Of a DNA stretch of 64,000 nucleotides, positions 1 through 6,876 are shown piece after piece. The stretch comes from Neisseria bergeri (GTDB lineage: Bacteria; Pseudomonadota; Gammaproteobacteria; Burkholderiales; Neisseriaceae): assembly GCA_003044455.1 (NCBI GenBank), contig POWY01000010.1, positions 1-64,000 of the forward strand, in the 5' to 3' direction. The number at the start of each line of letters is the position of its first letter. The first letter of the stretch is position 1. The notes beneath the pieces were generated by a model, which ran no database searches, was not told the origin of the DNA, and saw nothing but the letters and a program-made list of their open reading frames with translations. Position numbers and translations under genes: made by a program.

Positions 1-166
1 GGAGGGATAATGCCGTCTGTAAAATGAGGTAAATATAGCAAATTGATGCAGCCTTCGTGTTTTACGTATTTATATATTCCGTATGGGGAATATGCTGCTT
101 TTGAAGTGTGTATTATGGATGAACTGCCGATAACAGTAAATCGGTTTGATTTGTTTCCGTCAGCTT
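1..166. other. Left-edge non-coding stretch
   Basis: No credible gene is seen. The stretch contains a partial uptake-sequence-like word near position 11 and AT-rich DNA, then the terminator of the minus-strand operon. It may hold the upstream region of a gene outside the window. Confidence 0.4.
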
Positions 167-195
167 ATGCCGTCTGAAGCCCTTTCAGACGGCAT
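167..195 (-). terminator. Inverted uptake-sequence terminator of the hvf/sigma operon
   Basis: Two uptake sequences in inverted orientation form a stem of about ten base pairs with a short loop, one base beyond the stop codon of the anti-sigma gene. Inverted uptake-sequence pairs commonly serve as intrinsic terminators in Neisseria. Confidence 0.75.
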
Positions 196-375
196 TTATT
201 TTGAAGTTCGGGTTGTTTTTGCCAGTGATATTTTGATGGTTTGAAGCTGTCTTTTATATTCCCGGCAATGCGGGCAGAACAGCAGGTGCATATATATGGA
301 AATCTTCTCGCCCGGGGTGCTTTCCCGATCCTGATGTTTGGAAAGAAGTAGGGCAATATCGCGGCATTTTTTCAT
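196..375 (-). CDS. mseR: Anti-sigma factor, zinc-binding ZAS type (MseR-like)
   Basis: A small 59-residue protein. The start is the ATG at 375, five bases after the sigma-factor stop; the upstream extension in the same frame overlaps the sigma gene and is not used. Residues 30-37 carry H-x3-C-x2-C, the core of zinc-containing anti-sigma (ZAS) domains, which release their sigma factor when the cysteines are oxidised. In meningococcus the product next to this ECF sigma factor is known as MseR. It sits directly downstream of the sigma gene in the same operon, as expected for an anti-sigma factor. The ribosome-binding site is weak, so translation is probably coupled to the sigma gene. It is basic at the C terminus and has no membrane segment, so it should act in the cytoplasm. 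Confidence 0.8.
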   Translation of the reverse strand: MKKCRDIALLLSKHQDRESTPGEKISIYMHLLFCPHCREYKRQLQTIKISLAKTTRTSK

Positions 376-380
376 AACGG

Positions 381-968
381 TTACTTCGGGTTTTCTTGGT
401 TGAACCATTTGATTTGCAGGCATTGGCGCAATGATTCTCGGGCGCGGTGCATAATGGTGTGGTAGTTGGCTGTACTGATACCGCACATTTGTTGTATTTC
501 GTTGGATGAAAAACCGAGTATTTCCTTCAGGGTGAATACCCGTGCGGTGTTTTCAGGAAGGTTGTATAGGCAGCTTTGCAGAATTTTTTGAAATTCGTTG
601 TTATTTAATGATTTTTCTGGAGTGTTCCAATGTTGAGGCTGCCCTTCTGGCGTCCAATGCCCGTTTTGGGAAAAATGGCTTTCAAATGCTTCATCCAGCA
701 GCTCGTCGTCCAGTGCGGTAAAGACTTTCCTTTGCCTCCCGATTTGACGTAATGCGTCAATAATTTTGTTTTTCAATATGGCAAAAAGCCAGCTGTTGAC
801 AAGTGCCCTGCCTTGAAAACTGTCGCCTGCGCTGTATGCGGACAGCAATGTTTCCTGTACTAAATCTTCAGCCAAATCAGGGTGGTCGGGCAACTGGAGT
901 CGCGCAAAATGCAGAAGCAGTTTGCGCGACTCCATTAATTCGGCATCGGTCAGGTCGGGTAGCGGCAT
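381..968 (-). CDS. rpoE: ECF sigma factor (sigma-E-like)
   Basis: 195 residues, the usual length of an extracytoplasmic-function sigma factor. Region 2 spans about residues 25-85, with the DLVQETLL helix and a W-L-F-A-I-L-K-N-K stretch; region 4 spans about 135-185, with L-P-E-N-T-A-R-V-F and a helix-turn-helix ending in HRARESLRQ. It directs RNA polymerase to stress promoters. It starts 21 bases after hvfC and precedes its ZAS anti-sigma, so it is the penultimate gene of the hvf operon. The meningococcal homologue is reported to control this same operon and msrAB; that is recalled knowledge, not shown here. The start at 968 has a poor ribosome-binding site; an internal Met at codon 12 is a weaker alternative. 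Confidence 0.88.
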   Translation of the reverse strand: MPLPDLTDAELMESRKLLLHFARLQLPDHPDLAEDLVQETLLSAYSAGDSFQGRALVNSWLFAILKNKIIDALRQIGRQRKVFTALDDELLDEAFESHFSQNGHWTPEGQPQHWNTPEKSLNNNEFQKILQSCLYNLPENTARVFTLKEILGFSSNEIQQMCGISTANYHTIMHRARESLRQCLQIKWFNQENPK

Positions 969-989
969 AGTATCGGGAACAAGGTAATT

Positions 990-1736
990 TTATGCGGATA
1001 GATGGTTTTGGCCCGGGGAATTGCCTTCCATATTTTCGGATATGGCTGACAAGGAGGGGATGATAATCCTTTGTTCAATCCAGCCTGACCATTTCCTAAG
1101 CAAAATATTTTTCCAATTATCGGCTTCGGGCATAAATTCGACAAGGGTATGGGTAAGGGTGTCAAACGAAAGTGCGGAAGCCCCCATTATCTCCAGCAGC
1201 ATCATATCGAAGCCGTCCAATGTTTGGTACATCACATCATCTTCGGCGTTTCGCCATATTAACAAGGCTGTTTCCGCTTCCTGCAAATCATCGGTAACAT
1301 CATATCGATATTGCCGGATAAAGGCCGCAGGGGAGGGCGTGTATTTGCTGTGATTTGAATAATGAATATCGGGAATATCCGGAATTTGTGCAACTTCTGC
1401 CAGTAATTGGGTATATTCAAAATCCATCAGTGCCAAAATGCCGCCTGAAAGCGGCAGGCTTTGGCAATATTGTAGGAACTCGCCGGGGATTTCTTGAAAA
1501 TAGGGCGTTTGGGCGCGCGCGTCGCGGACGAAACCTTCCTTCAGACGGCCCCATTCTTCGCTGTCAAAGTATTGCCGCGTTTCGGTATAACAACGGTCGA
1601 TGAAGCTGTGGATATTGTTGCGTATCAGGCGAATATAGACGTTCAGGCGGTCCTGCGGCAGGCCGTCGGCGGCTTCGCCCTCGCGTATGGCTTGGGCAAA
1701 GCGTTGTTGGTATTGGGCGGAGGTTTCAGGCTGCAC
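990..1736 (-). CDS. hvfC: HvfC-family RiPP maturation partner protein (formerly DUF2063)
   Basis: The start is a GTG at 1736, because a strong GGAAAGGA lies eight bases upstream inside the end of hvfB; this gives 248 residues and an 11-base overlap with hvfB. The N-terminal 90 residues (Q-Q-R-F-A-Q-A-I-R, then [10 protein letters not shown]) match the HvfC/BufC N-terminal domain. These proteins bind the precursor peptide and form a complex with the DUF692 enzyme. The family was once annotated as DNA-binding, which now looks misleading. Gene order hvfX-hvfA-hvfB-hvfC supports the role. No signal peptide or membrane segment is seen, so it should be cytoplasmic. Confidence 0.82.
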   Translation of the reverse strand: MQPETSAQYQQRFAQAIREGEAADGLPQDRLNVYIRLIRNNIHSFIDRCYTETRQYFDSEEWGRLKEGFVRDARAQTPYFQEIPGEFLQYCQSLPLSGGILALMDFEYTQLLAEVAQIPDIPDIHYSNHSKYTPSPAAFIRQYRYDVTDDLQEAETALLIWRNAEDDVMYQTLDGFDMMLLEIMGASALSFDTLTHTLVEFMPEADNWKNILLRKWSGWIEQRIIIPSLSAISENMEGNSPGQNHLSA

Positions 1737-2568
1737 GGCGGTATTCCTTTCCGGCACGCGTTTGATAATCGGCGATTTTGGCAACTTCGGCTTCAAGCTC
1801 GGCAAAAGGCGGGAAATTGAAATCGCGTTCCAACAGGGTGGGCGGAATCGTCGGCAGCTTGGCATAGGCCAGTTCGAGCAAATCCCAAACGGTCGGCAAT
1901 ACCGCCGCGCCGTGGGTATCAATTAAAAGCTCAGGGGTTTCGACATCGTGTCCGGCGATGTGGATGTAACACACGCGCCCTGCATCCACATTTTCTAAAA
2001 AGGCTTCGGGCGACAACAGGCCGTGGTTGACGGCGTTGACGTAAATATTGTTTACGTCCAAATGAATGCCGCAGTCGGCTTCACGGGCAACCGCGTTAAG
2101 GAACTCAACTTCGTTCATCTCGGCAAGCGGAGAATGCAGGTAGTAGGACGTATTTTCTACAGCAATGCGGCAGCCCAACCGATCCTGCACTTCGCGGATA
2201 CGGCGCGCGGTATGTTGCACCATCTCTTCAGTGAAAGGCAGCGGTAACAAATCGTAGAGATGACCGCCGTCATGGCAATAGCTCAAATGGTCGGAGAAAA
2301 ACGTGCAATCGTAACGGCGCATCATTTCTTTGATTCCGTCTATCAAGGCGGTATCCAGCGGGGCTTGTCCGCCCAGCGACATGGATAATCCGTGCAACGC
2401 CAGCGGCAGCCGTTCCGCCACACGGTCAAACTGTTTGCGCGCCCTGCCGCCCATTTTCAGCCAGTTTTCGGGGGCGGCTTCGATAAAGCGTATCGGGCTG
2501 TCGTCTGAAAGCGAGAGGAAGTCTTCCGCCAAGTCGCGGCGATAGCCCAAGCCTGCATGTTGAATCAT
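1726..2568 (-). CDS. hvfB: HvfB-family DUF692/MNIO RiPP maturase
   Basis: A multinuclear non-heme iron-dependent oxidase of the DUF692 family, 280 residues from the ATG at 2568; a GTG 24 bases upstream is possible but lies in an uptake-like sequence. Metal-ligand motifs of the family can be read in order: LHG (H59), SDH (D93, H94), VENTS (E138, N139), HLDVNN (D171), IHIAGHD (H207), DTHG (H219) and LERD (E247). Family members convert cysteines of EGKCG-type motifs into oxazolone/thioamide groups that bind Cu(I). It lies between the precursor gene hvfA and hvfC, which encodes the usual partner. The substrate is inferred from the neighbours. Cytoplasmic. Confidence 0.88.
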   Translation of the reverse strand: MIQHAGLGYRRDLAEDFLSLSDDSPIRFIEAAPENWLKMGGRARKQFDRVAERLPLALHGLSMSLGGQAPLDTALIDGIKEMMRRYDCTFFSDHLSYCHDGGHLYDLLPLPFTEEMVQHTARRIREVQDRLGCRIAVENTSYYLHSPLAEMNEVEFLNAVAREADCGIHLDVNNIYVNAVNHGLLSPEAFLENVDAGRVCYIHIAGHDVETPELLIDTHGAAVLPTVWDLLELAYAKLPTIPPTLLERDFNFPPFAELEAEVAKIADYQTRAGKEYRRAA

Positions 2569-2685
2569 ATTTTTACCCGGTTCGGATGGCACAAAAGAAT
2601 AATGTGCTGGTTTAAAAAAATCTTTGTTTGCCGTTAAAAAAGCCGCATTTTATCGAAAAACGCGGCTTGGGTTGAAGGGGCGGTA

Positions 2686-2994
2686 TTATTTAGAACCGCA
2701 TTTGCCTTCGCCGCATTTGCCTTCGGCAGATTTGGCTTTGGCTTTAGATGCCTTAGCGTGTTTGTGGGCTTTTTTTACGGTCGCACCGCATTTGCCCTCG
2801 CCGCATTTGCCTTCTCCTGCTTTAGAAGCAGCCGCGCCGCACGAACCTTCGGCAGATTTGGACGCGCCGCAAGAGCCTTGGGCGGATTTTTGAACGCCTG
2901 TTGCGTTGCTTGCAGGTTTGTCGGCGGCAACGGCGCCGGCGGCCAAAGACAGGGATAAAGCACCGGCGAGTGCGGCAGCAATGTTTTTGTTCAT
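2686..2994 (-). CDS. hvfA: HvfA-family Cys-repeat RiPP precursor (copper-binding metallophore)
   Basis: A 102-residue secreted precursor. Residues 1-24 form a Sec signal peptide ending A-V-A-A. The mature part is rich in Lys, Ser, Gly and Cys and carries EGKCG four times as two tandem pairs (61-70 and 91-100), with a His/Lys-rich linker between. Two further GSCG units lie at Cys42 and Cys52. EGKCG is the modification motif of HvfA/bufferin-type RiPPs, whose cysteines are oxidised by a DUF692 enzyme to chelate copper. A good ribosome-binding site (AAGGAAA) precedes the start. The product most likely acts in the periplasm or outside the cell as a copper trap. Whether the two GSCG units are modified is unknown. 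Confidence 0.85.
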   Translation of the reverse strand: MNKNIAAALAGALSLSLAAGAVAADKPASNATGVQKSAQGSCGASKSAEGSCGAAASKAGEGKCGEGKCGATVKKAHKHAKASKAKAKSAEGKCGEGKCGSK

Positions 2995-3067
2995 TTCTAT
3001 TTCCTTTTCAGAATATCAAGTTAACGAGATAAGGTTGGAATGTTTAAAGTCAGATTCCACGACTGAA

Positions 3068-3517
3068 TCAATCTTGTTTCAGACGGCATCGGGGGCAAAA
3101 CCGTTTTTTCAGCAGCGTATCCAGCGACCATCCGCCCGCACCCTGCAAAAGCAACGGGATTAATACCACGATATAAATTAAAGCCATTTTATAACCGTTG
3201 TCGCAGACATTGTAACCCGAACCGGCGTGAACCGCAGCCCAAGCGACGGCGGTAACGACCATCAGCCCCAATGCCGACAGGCGCGTTGCCAAACCCAAAA
3301 GCAACAGTACGGGCAGCAAAAGCTCCGCATACATCGCGAGATTCCAGTTTAACGCGTCCGGCAGCAAGTTGAACGGGAATGGGAATTGATCGTTGATTTC
3401 AGAAAACCAATTCTCCCCGTTCCATTTTTGCAAACCCGATTCCAAAAATTCATATGCGGCAAACAGACGCAAAACCAGCATAGCGGATGCCGTCTGCCAA
3501 GTTGTTCCGATTTTCAT
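3068..3517 (-). CDS. hvfX: HvfX/DoxX-family membrane protein
   Basis: 149 residues from the ATG at 3517, which has AGGAAC at the right distance; an in-frame upstream start lacks support. The four hydrophobic segments and L-R-L-F-A-A-Y-E-F-L-E-S-G start are typical of DoxX-like inner-membrane proteins. NCBI-style naming for the version next to DUF692 RiPP genes is HvfX, a proposed copper-binding maturation protein. Cysteines near residue 110 and a C-terminal C-P-R-C could bind metal; the last residues are read from an uptake sequence. It is the first gene of the operon, so the operon promoter should lie just upstream. Confidence 0.8.
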   Translation of the reverse strand: MKIGTTWQTASAMLVLRLFAAYEFLESGLQKWNGENWFSEINDQFPFPFNLLPDALNWNLAMYAELLLPVLLLLGLATRLSALGLMVVTAVAWAAVHAGSGYNVCDNGYKMALIYIVVLIPLLLQGAGGWSLDTLLKKRFCPRCRLKQD

Positions 3518-3552
3518 AAGTGTTCCTGTTTTTGGTTCTGTTGATACCCCAT

Positions 3553-3580
3553 TAGACGGATTTTGTCGGAAAAACTGACA
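3553..3580 (-). promoter_or_regulatory. Candidate ECF-sigma promoter for the hvfX-A-B-C-sigma-anti-sigma operon
   Basis: Read on the minus strand: TGTCAG, 16 bases, CGTCTA, ending about 35 bases before the hvfX start. A GC-containing -10 of the CGTCTA kind is typical of ECF sigma factors and differs from TATAAT. Since the operon encodes an ECF sigma factor, autoregulation is plausible. This is a pattern call only. Confidence 0.35.
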
Positions 3581-3771
3581 CTCGGCAGCCAATAATTTAA
3601 CAAGTTAATGAATATAAAAAGAAAGTATTTTGACGGGAAGAAAGGGAAAAGGGCGGGATGTTTGGATAACGGCGGTGTTGTGAGATAATTCCCCCCCTTG
3701 GACGGTATGCCTTCAAACACAATTTCCGTAAAGGAAAAGAAGAAAATATTAATTTTGATGATGATATAAAA

Positions 3772-3829
3772 AGCCCCTTTCGCTTGGCTGTCAAAAGGGG
3801 TTGTTAAGAAAAGCAATCCCCCTTTTGAC
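3772..3829 (+). promoter_or_regulatory. Alternative hairpins in the leader of the patatin-like gene
   Basis: GTCAAAAGGGG at 3790-3800 can pair perfectly with CCCCTTTTGAC at 3819-3829. The same AAAAGGGG can instead pair with CCCCTTT at 3774-3780. Mutually exclusive stems 30 bases ahead of a start codon resemble an attenuator or a protein-binding leader. No T-tract follows. The rest of 3518-3771 holds no gene; it has a run of seven C at about 3691-3697. Confidence 0.35.
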
Positions 3830-3858
3830 GGGGTGCGATATATAAAGGAATGGAAAAT

Positions 3859-4752
3859 ATGGTAACGTTTTCAAAAATCAGACCACTTTTGGCAATTGCC
3901 GCCGCCGCGTTGCTTGCCGCCTGCGGTACGGAGGGAAACAATGCCGCCCGCAAGCCGGTGCAAACCGCCAAACCCGCCGCAGTGGTCGGTTTGGCACTCG
4001 GTGGCGGCGCATCCAAAGGATTTGCCCATATAGGTATTATTAAGGTTTTGAAAGAAAACGGTATTCCTGTTAAGGTGGTTACCGGCACATCGGCAGGTTC
4101 GATAGTCGGCAGCCTTTTTGCATCGGGTATGTCGCCCGACCGCCTCGAATTGGAAGCCGAAATTTTAGGCAAAACCGATTTAGTCGATTTAACCTTGTCC
4201 ACCAGTGGTTTTATCAAAGGCGAAAAGCTGCAAAATTACATCAACCGAAAAGTCGGCGGCAGGCAGATTCAGCAGTTTCCCATCAAATTTGCCGCCGTTG
4301 CCACTAATTTTGAAACCGGCAAGGCCGTCGCTTTCAATCAGGGGAATGTCGGACAGGCGGTTCGTGCTTCCGCAGCCATTCCCAATGTGTTCCAGCCAGT
4401 CATCATCGGCAGGCACAAATATGTTGACGGCGGCCTGTCGCAGCCCGTGCCCGTCAGTGCCGCCCGGCGGCTGGGTGCGGATTTCGTGATTGCCGTCGAT
4501 ATTTCCGCACGTCCGAGCAAAAATGTCGGTCAAGGTTTCTTCTCGTATCTCGATCAGACACTGAACGTGATGAGCGTTTCCGCGTTGCAAAATGAGTTGG
4601 GGCAGGCAAACGTGGTTATCAAACCGCAGGTTTTGGATTTGGGGGCAGTCGGCGGTTTCGACCAGAAAAAACGCGCCATCCGGTTGGGTGAAGAGGCAGC
4701 GCGTGCCGCATTGCCTGAAATCAAACGCAAATTGGCGGCATACCGTTATTGA
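3859..4752 (+). CDS. Patatin-like phospholipase family lipoprotein
   Basis: 297 residues from the ATG at 3859; an ATG at 3850 abuts the AAGGA ribosome-binding site and is rejected. A lipoprotein signal ends in L-A-A-C with Cys22. The patatin/NTE fold is clear: G-G-G-A-S-K-G-F-A-H oxyanion motif near residue 48, nucleophile G-T-S-A-G with Ser78, and the catalytic Asp in V-D-G-G-L near residue 192. The family hydrolyses acyl esters of phospholipids; the substrate here is not known. It resembles RssA-type single-domain proteins but with a lipid anchor, so it acts at a membrane facing the periplasm. A single gene between the hvf region and prfB, followed by an uptake sequence. Confidence 0.85.
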   Translation: MVTFSKIRPLLAIAAAALLAACGTEGNNAARKPVQTAKPAAVVGLALGGGASKGFAHIGIIKVLKENGIPVKVVTGTSAGSIVGSLFASGMSPDRLELEAEILGKTDLVDLTLSTSGFIKGEKLQNYINRKVGGRQIQQFPIKFAAVATNFETGKAVAFNQGNVGQAVRASAAIPNVFQPVIIGRHKYVDGGLSQPVPVSAARRLGADFVIAVDISARPSKNVGQGFFSYLDQTLNVMSVSALQNELGQANVVIKPQVLDLGAVGGFDQKKRAIRLGEEAARAALPEIKRKLAAYRY

Positions 4753-4854
4753 CGCTATGCCGTCTGAACGTGTTTTCGGAAGGCTTTATCCATAGAAAAA
4801 AATACCCGAATCCCGTACAATACGCCCCTAAAATTTTGAAAGAACAAAAGAATC

Positions 4855-5958
4855 ATGGAAGCCGAAGTAATCAACCAGCTTAACAACACACTGAACGACT
4901 TGGAGAAGCGCAGCGAAGACATCCGCGTCTATATGGATTATCAGGGTAAGAAAGACCGATTGGAAGAAGTTGTCGGACTTTCCGAAGACCCCGAACTTTG
5001 GAACGACCCCAAACGCGCCCAAGAAATCGGCAAAGAGCGCAAAATCCTCGAAAGCATAGTGCTGACGCTGGACAACATCGCTTCGGGCATCGAAGACAAC
5101 CGCATGCTGATTGAAATGACCGTCGAAGAAAACGACGAAGAAGGTTTTGCCGCCGTGCAGGAAGACGTGGCGGGGCTGGAAAAACAGATGGCGGATTTGG
5201 AGTTCAAACGGATGTTCAACCAGCCCGCCGACCCGAACAACTGCTTTATCGACATCACCGCAGGCGCGGGCGGTACCGAAGCGGAAGACTGGGCGGGGAT
5301 GCTGTTCCGTATGTACAGCCGCTATGCCGAGCGCAAAGGCTTCAAAATCGAAATCCTTGAGGAAGACGACGGCGAAATCGCAGGCATCAACCGCGCCACC
5401 ATCCGTGTAGAAGGCGAATACGCCTACGGTTTGCTGCGTACCGAAACCGGCGTTCACCGCTTGGTGCGTTACTCGCCGTTTGACTCGAACAACAAACGCC
5501 ATACCTCGTTTGCCTCCGTGTTCGTTTACCCTGAAATCGACGATTCCATCGAAATCGAAATTAACCCTGCCGATTTGCGTATCGATACCTACCGCGCATC
5601 AGGCGCGGGCGGTCAGCACATCAACAAAACCGACTCCGCCGTGCGCATTACCCACGAGCCGACGGGGATTGTGGTGCAATGTCAAAACGACCGTTCGCAA
5701 CATGCCAACAAAGCCGCCGCGATGGAAATGTTGAAATCCAAACTGTACGAATTGGAAATGCGCAAACGCAACGAAGAGAAACAGGCGTTGGAAGAAGGCA
5801 AGTCGGATGTGGGTTGGGGCAGCCAAATCCGTTCGTACGTCTTGGACTCCTCACGCATCAAAGACTTGCGCACAGGCTACGAAGTCGGCAACACCAAAGC
5901 CGTATTGGACGGCGACTTGGATGGCTTTATCGAAGCCAGCCTGAAACAGGGCGTGTAG
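4855..5958 (+). CDS. prfB: Peptide chain release factor 2 (RF2)
   Basis: 367 residues. It recognises UGA and UAA stop codons and releases the nascent peptide. The anticodon-like S-P-F is at about residue 207 and the catalytic GGQ at 252-254, in A-S-G-A-G-G-Q with alanine at the position where E. coli K-12 has threonine. The whole protein reads in one frame: the in-frame UGA and +1 programmed frameshift found near codon 26 in many bacteria are absent. The start ATG has only a modest GAAAGAA upstream. It is followed by a strong terminator. Confidence 0.97.
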   Translation: MEAEVINQLNNTLNDLEKRSEDIRVYMDYQGKKDRLEEVVGLSEDPELWNDPKRAQEIGKERKILESIVLTLDNIASGIEDNRMLIEMTVEENDEEGFAAVQEDVAGLEKQMADLEFKRMFNQPADPNNCFIDITAGAGGTEAEDWAGMLFRMYSRYAERKGFKIEILEEDDGEIAGINRATIRVEGEYAYGLLRTETGVHRLVRYSPFDSNNKRHTSFASVFVYPEIDDSIEIEINPADLRIDTYRASGAGGQHINKTDSAVRITHEPTGIVVQCQNDRSQHANKAAAMEMLKSKLYELEMRKRNEEKQALEEGKSDVGWGSQIRSYVLDSSRIKDLRTGYEVGNTKAVLDGDLDGFIEASLKQGV

Positions 5959-5968
5959 TTTGAAACGT

Positions 5969-6003
5969 ATGCCGTCTGAAGCCTGTGCCGCTTCAGACGG
6001 CAT
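5969..6003 (+). terminator. prfB terminator
   Basis: An inverted uptake-sequence pair with a long GC-rich stem, followed by TTTTT. It lies ten bases after prfB and just upstream of the rnpB promoter, insulating the two. Confidence 0.85.
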
Positions 6004-6018
6004 TTTTGCGTTTCGTGT

Positions 6019-6024
6019 TATAAT
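6019..6024 (+). promoter_or_regulatory. rnpB -10 box
   Basis: A perfect TATAAT seven bases upstream of the predicted 5' end of RNase P RNA. The -35 region overlaps the prfB terminator and is a poor match. Confidence 0.65.
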
Positions 6025-6031
6025 CCGCGCC

Positions 6032-6398
6032 GCACACGGGACAGGCAGACAGTCGCCGCGTATCGCGTAAGGCATACGGGGAGGAAAGTCCGGGCTCCGC
6101 AGGGTAGAATGCCGGTTAACGGCCGGGCGCGGTAACGCGACGGAAAGTGGAACAGAAAGCAAAACCGCCGATGGCTGCTTTGGCAGCACAGGCAAGGGTG
6201 AAAAGGTGCGGTAAGGGCGCACCGCGCATTTGGTAACAATATGCGGCAGGCCAAACCCCATTCGGAGCAAGACCAAACAGAACGCAATGACGCTGCCCGC
6301 CGAGCGTTCGGGTAGGTTGCTTGAGCATACCGGCAACGGTATGCCTAGAGGAATGACTGTCCGAGACAGAACCCGGCTTACCGCCCGTCCGGTGTGCA
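6032..6398 (+). ncRNA. rnpB: RNase P RNA, bacterial type A
   Basis: The conserved blocks of class A RNase P RNA appear in order: AGACAGTCGCCGC, GAGGAAAGTCCGGGCTCC, AGAAAGCAAAACCGCCGATG, the GGTGCGGTAAGGGCGCACCG stem, CGGAGCAAGACCAAA, GGTAGG, and GAATGACTGTCC followed by CAGAACCCGGCTTA. The ends are set by the P1 helix: GCACACGGGACAGGC at the 5' end pairs with GCCCGTCCGGTGTGC at the 3' end. It is the catalytic subunit that matures tRNA 5' ends. A TATAAT box precedes it and an inverted uptake-sequence terminator follows. Exact ends are good to a few bases. Confidence 0.97.
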
Positions 6399-6410
6399 TC
6401 CGACACGCAA

Positions 6411-6447
6411 ATGCCGTCTGAAACCTGAAATATGGTTCAGACGGCAT
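6411..6447 (+). terminator. rnpB terminator
   Basis: An inverted uptake-sequence pair followed by TTTTTATTT, 13 bases after the P1 helix of RNase P RNA. Confidence 0.85.
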
Positions 6448-6467
6448 TTTTATTTAGGTTGTGTTTT

Positions 6468-6622
6468 TATAGTGGATTAACAAAAACCAGTACGGCGTTG
6501 CCTCGCCTTAGCTCAAAGAGAACGATTCTCTAAGGTGCTGAAGCACCAAGTGAATCGGTTCCGTACTATTTGTACTGTCTGCGGCTTCGTCGCCTTGTCC
6601 TGATTTTTGTTAATCCACTATA
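6468..6622. mobile_element. Correia repeat enclosed element, copy 1 (155 bp)
   Basis: It begins TATAGTGGATTAAC and ends GTTAATCCACTATA, the terminal inverted repeats of a full-length Correia element (a non-autonomous MITE of Neisseria). The interior GTACGGCGTTGCCTCGCC and GCGGCTTCGTCGCCTTGTCC blocks are typical. It is nearly identical to the copy at 8583. It lies in a 480-base gene-free stretch after rnpB. The remainder of that stretch (6623-6830) has a small hairpin at 6683-6700 and nothing else evident. Confidence 0.95.
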
Positions 6623-6830
6623 TATTTCGTTGATGCAACTCTAATTTAGTCGGACAAAATGCCTTTTATTCAATAGAACCGGTTTCCGCCCAAGCGGAAA
6701 TAAACGGCTATTTCCCTTGCAAACAGACGGAATCAGGCGGGTATTCAAATGACAATCGGCAGGCTGCCTTCCGGTTGGGCGGGAGCCTGTCCTGTTGGAT
6801 GGAAACGGTTTGGTTTCATTATGCGGAAAA

Positions 6831-6857
6831 ATGCCGTCTGAAGGGTTCAGACGGCAT
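6831..6857 (-). terminator. Terminator of the peptide transporter gene
   Basis: An inverted uptake-sequence pair with a three-base loop region, 20 bases beyond the stop of the minus-strand transporter. Confidence 0.8.
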
Positions 6858-6876
6858 CGGTGCGTCGGGGCGGGAC

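Noticed and set aside
990-1922. HvfC start at 1922 giving 310 residues
   Set aside because: The first 62 residues would come from antiphase hvfB coding DNA; the GTG at 1736 has a strong ribosome-binding site.
3691-3697. Run of seven C as a possible phase-variable tract
   Set aside because: It is short and no promoter spacing or coding frame depends on it.
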